From contig JAAZNS010000082.1 of assembly GCA_012798185.1 (NCBI GenBank), positions 1 through 16,321 of the forward strand: a stretch of DNA of 16,321 nt, read 5' to 3'. The DNA is from Chloroflexota bacterium (GTDB lineage Bacteria; Chloroflexota; Anaerolineae; Anaerolineales; UBA4823). The notes under the pieces were generated by a model. The model saw nothing but the letters and a program-made list of their open reading frames with translations, searched no databases and had not been told where the DNA came from. The position numbers were made by a program, and so were the translations under genes. Every line of letters begins with the position of its first letter. The stretch's first letter is position 1. Positions 14,059 to 16,321 of this stretch are shown one piece after another.

Positions 14059-15669
14059 TTATTGGATATGCGCCAGAGCCTCAGCGCGCAAAAAACGCCC
14101 GGTAGTTTCAACCCGTTCTAAGTTAAGCTTAAGCAATGAGGTAGGCACCAGGCGTGTGGCAGAAAGCAAATCAAGATCGCGCAACACCTCTTCCGGTCTG
14201 CCGTCGGCGACAACTTGACCGTTATCCACCAGCAGGACTCGGTTGGCATAAATAACCGCCAGATCGATATCATGAGTGATGAAAAGAATAGCTTCAAAAT
14301 TTGGAAGTTGTAATATGGCGTCCATGAATTCCATGTAATTGCGATAGTCCTGTCCGGCAGTGGGTTCATCCATTACTAATATACGGGATTGCATGGCGAG
14401 GATCGCAGCGATACTGACCCGCTTCTGCTGACCAAAAGAGAGCGCTAGCGGCGGATCTTTCTCTCTTCCGGTAAGGTTAACAATATCAATAGCCTCTTGC
14501 ACCTCCTTTCTTATTGCTTCAGGATCATGGCGCAGGTTGGTGGGACCAAATGCCAGTTCTTCGTAAACCGTGGGAGCAAAGAGCATGTGGCTGGGGCTTT
14601 GAAACACATACCCCAGGGTTTTCGCGACTTGCGCTACACTGATATGACGGGTATCTTTGCCTTCCACCAGCACCCTTCCTGCTTTTGGTTTAAGCAAACC
14701 AATGGCGTGTTTAACCAGGGTGGTTTTCCCTGCACCGTTAGCGCCAAGTACGGCGATAACATCTCCCCGGTTTATCGCCAGCGAAATCCCTTTTAGAACA
14801 GTTGAACCAGCTTCATAACCAAATGAAACCTCCTCAAATTGTACCAAAGGTTTTGGGCTGCCTATTGCCGGCTGAAATTGAATTGACTGAGGCGGTGGGT
14901 CACTGGCTGCTCTTTCTAGGATTAATGGTGCGGGCAGTTTGATTTCATGATAATTGACTACCTTGCTTAATCCATCCATAGTGCCCAGGTAGCGAATTTG
15001 TCCCTGCTCCATAAATAATACACAGTCAGGGTTGATTTTAAATACATCTTCAACACGGTGTTCCACCATCAACACCGTCATACCTTGATCGGTGAGCTGG
15101 CGTATCAGGCGTAAAGCCTCTTGAGCACTGGCAGGGTCCAAGCTGGCGAGCGGTTCATCCAGCAACAGAATGCTAGGGTGCATTGCCAATACACCTGCCA
15201 GGGCAACCTTTTGTTTTTCGCCGCCGGATAAGTTGAAGGTCTCCCGATCGCGAAGATGTTTGATTCCAAGATAGTCCAGTGATTCGTTAATGCGCTCGGT
15301 GATTTCATCCCGGCTAAGAGCCAGGTTTTCCAAGCCAAAAGCAACCTCATTCATTACCCGCGTACCTAATATTTGCCGTTCAGGATCTTGTAATACAGTG
15401 CCAACAATTTGTGAGATGCGCGCCAGGGTGAACTTGGATGTATCCTGATCGTGTAATAATATTCGCCCGGAAATCTCACCCTTATAGCTGCGCGGGATCA
15501 AGCCGTTTATACAGCGAATCAGGGTTGTTTTACCGCATCCACTGGCTCCTGCTAGAAGGAGGAGTTCTCCGGGCATGATCTGAAAGGATATATCCCGAAT
15601 GGCTAATTCCTGGCGGTCACGATAACGAAATGATAGGTTTTCGATGAATACAGCGGGTGTATGCCCCAT
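14059..15669 (-). CDS. ECF transporter ATPase, two ATP-binding domains fused
   Basis: A 536-residue protein with two complete ABC ATPase domains, replacing the separate EcfA1 and EcfA2 subunits, as in YkoD-type systems. Domain 1: Walker A GASGCGKT (41-48), signature LSGGEKQK from 147, Walker B LLLDEP with D171/E172. Domain 2 begins near residue 275: Walker A GANGAGKT (309-316), signature LSFGQQKR from 410, Walker B LVMDEP with D434/E435. The second signature has Phe in place of the first Gly of LSGGQ, so the two composite ATP sites are not equal. ATG 15669 follows the SAM hydrolase stop by 4 bases, with AAGGAT as ribosome binding site overlapping that stop. The S component starts 29 bases after its own stop. 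Confidence 0.93.
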   Translation of the reverse strand: MGHTPAVFIENLSFRYRDRQELAIRDISFQIMPGELLLLAGASGCGKTTLIRCINGLIPRSYKGEISGRILLHDQDTSKFTLARISQIVGTVLQDPERQILGTRVMNEVAFGLENLALSRDEITERINESLDYLGIKHLRDRETFNLSGGEKQKVALAGVLAMHPSILLLDEPLASLDPASAQEALRLIRQLTDQGMTVLMVEHRVEDVFKINPDCVLFMEQGQIRYLGTMDGLSKVVNYHEIKLPAPLILERAASDPPPQSIQFQPAIGSPKPLVQFEEVSFGYEAGSTVLKGISLAINRGDVIAVLGANGAGKTTLVKHAIGLLKPKAGRVLVEGKDTRHISVAQVAKTLGYVFQSPSHMLFAPTVYEELAFGPTNLRHDPEAIRKEVQEAIDIVNLTGREKDPPLALSFGQQKRVSIAAILAMQSRILVMDEPTAGQDYRNYMEFMDAILQLPNFEAILFITHDIDLAVIYANRVLLVDNGQVVADGRPEEVLRDLDLLSATRLVPTSLLKLNLERVETTGRFLRAEALAHIQ

Positions 15670-15673
15670 TCGG

Positions 15674-16321
15674 CTATCCTTCTAAAAAGACTTCGACGCT
15701 GTCTTCCAGTTTGGCGCTTAACCTTCGGGCAGCATTTCCGTTGACGACTGAAATGATCAAATTCCCGTTGCTGCCAAACAAACCAATTAATTCTCCGGTT
15801 GGACGTTCACCAAAAGTGCGCACCAACCCTTGTATATTAACCCCGCACAGCCGGATGGTTGCGACTTTAGCCTCACCGATATGCTCAGTGCGAATATTGG
15901 TATGAATATTTCCGAAATGATCGAGGTGGATGATCTCTCCCCGCCAGCCATAAACCATCCGCTTTGGTTGGTTGAAATTTAAGCGGACGGGATTATCGAT
16001 AGGTGAACCCAATTCTTCAAGCGGTACACCAGCCGCCAGATGTCCGGCTATGGGAGCAAAGATATCCCTGCCATGAAAAACATTGCTGATATTTTCCAGC
16101 CAATAACGGGGTTGATCTAAATTCACCCAACGCACGGGTTGGCTGGTTTTCTCGGCGTTTTCCAGCATCAGGGTAAAAACGCCGTTATCCGGACCGACAA
16201 CATAATGATTGCCCAACATTGCTGCAACCGGACGGCGCTCGGTGCCCACCCCCGGATCAACCACAGCTACATGGATCGTGTTGGCAGGGAAAAAAGGTGC
16301 AGCACGGGTGACGATTAAAGC
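15674..16321 (-). CDS. SAM hydrolase (adenosine-forming), DUF62/chlorinase-fluorinase family, 5' end outside window
   Basis: The frame is open to the right edge, giving 215 C-terminal residues; about 40-50 N-terminal residues are missing. The enzyme hydrolyses S-adenosylmethionine to adenosine and methionine. The catalytic triad of the family is visible: Asp and Arg in VVDPGVGTERR and His in FHGRDIFAP. PDNGVF, which lines the adenosine site, is also present. The C-terminal domain has IIHLDHFGNIHTNI and ends SAKLEDSVEVFLEG. The codons upstream of the apparent GTG start at 16264 continue the family sequence (TRAAPFFPANTIHVAV), so the true start lies beyond 16321. The sequence seen here cannot alone exclude halogenase activity, but the context (first visible gene of an ECF operon) fits the hydrolase. 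Confidence 0.9.
   Translation of the reverse strand, partial: ALIVTRAAPFFPANTIHVAVVDPGVGTERRPVAAMLGNHYVVGPDNGVFTLMLENAEKTSQPVRWVNLDQPRYWLENISNVFHGRDIFAPIAGHLAAGVPLEELGSPIDNPVRLNFNQPKRMVYGWRGEIIHLDHFGNIHTNIRTEHIGEAKVATIRLCGVNIQGLVRTFGERPTGELIGLFGSNGNLIISVVNGNAARRLSAKLEDSVEVFLEG

Noticed and set aside
15674..16264. GTG at 16264 as the SAM hydrolase start
   Set aside because: The frame continues upstream with family-typical sequence to the window edge, so the gene is simply cut by the window.

Overview
The window looks like a stretch of chromosome from an anaerobic bacterium of the Chloroflexota, probably Anaerolineae. This is inferred from gene content and style, not from a marker gene. The signs are a lipoprotein with a Thr/Glu/Ala/Pro-rich linker after its lipid-anchor cysteine, an ADP-forming acyl-CoA synthetase, a corrinoid-methyltransferase-like UroD-family protein, a SAM hydrolase next to an ECF transporter, intermediate GC content and heptamer-type intergenic repeats. 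No rRNA, tRNA, CRISPR array, transposase or phage gene was seen.

Layout. (1) Positions 1-1711, minus strand: the N-terminal ~570 codons of an ADP-forming acetyl/acyl-CoA synthetase running off the left edge. (2) A 300-base divergent intergenic region holds a short heptamer repeat, a small hairpin and a clear sigma70-type promoter with TGAGCA/TGCTCA half-sites for the next gene. (3) Positions 2009-12115, plus strand: a SorC-family regulator, an oligopeptide/oligosaccharide-type ABC importer (lipoprotein binding protein, two permeases, two ATPases), a GpsA-like NAD(P)-dependent dehydrogenase and a UroD/MtaA-like protein. Most junctions are tight or overlapping. A strong hairpin separates the binding-protein gene from the permeases, and a TATAAT box lies before the first permease. 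(4) Positions 12121-16321, minus strand, converging with the previous unit with only 5 bases between stop codons: a SAM hydrolase (5' part outside the window), a fused double ECF ATPase, an ECF S component and an ECF T component. The S and T genes are separated by a 127-base spacer built largely of degenerate 7-base repeats.

How the genes may work together. The plus-strand unit reads as an inducible uptake-and-catabolism cassette. SorC regulators usually sense a (phospho)sugar or polyol, the Dpp/Opp-type importer would bring in the substrate, and the two cytoplasmic proteins would act on it. Both of those proteins are off-pattern for their families: the dehydrogenase has lost the usual Ser-Arg-Asn substrate motif, and the UroD-like protein lacks the His-x-Cys zinc pair of the methylcobamide:CoM methyltransferases. 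The product names 'glycerol-3-phosphate dehydrogenase' and 'uroporphyrinogen decarboxylase' should therefore not be taken literally. The minus-strand unit links SAM hydrolysis (SAM to adenosine plus methionine) to a complete ECF importer of unknown substrate. These two cassettes are the most promising uncharacterised systems here.
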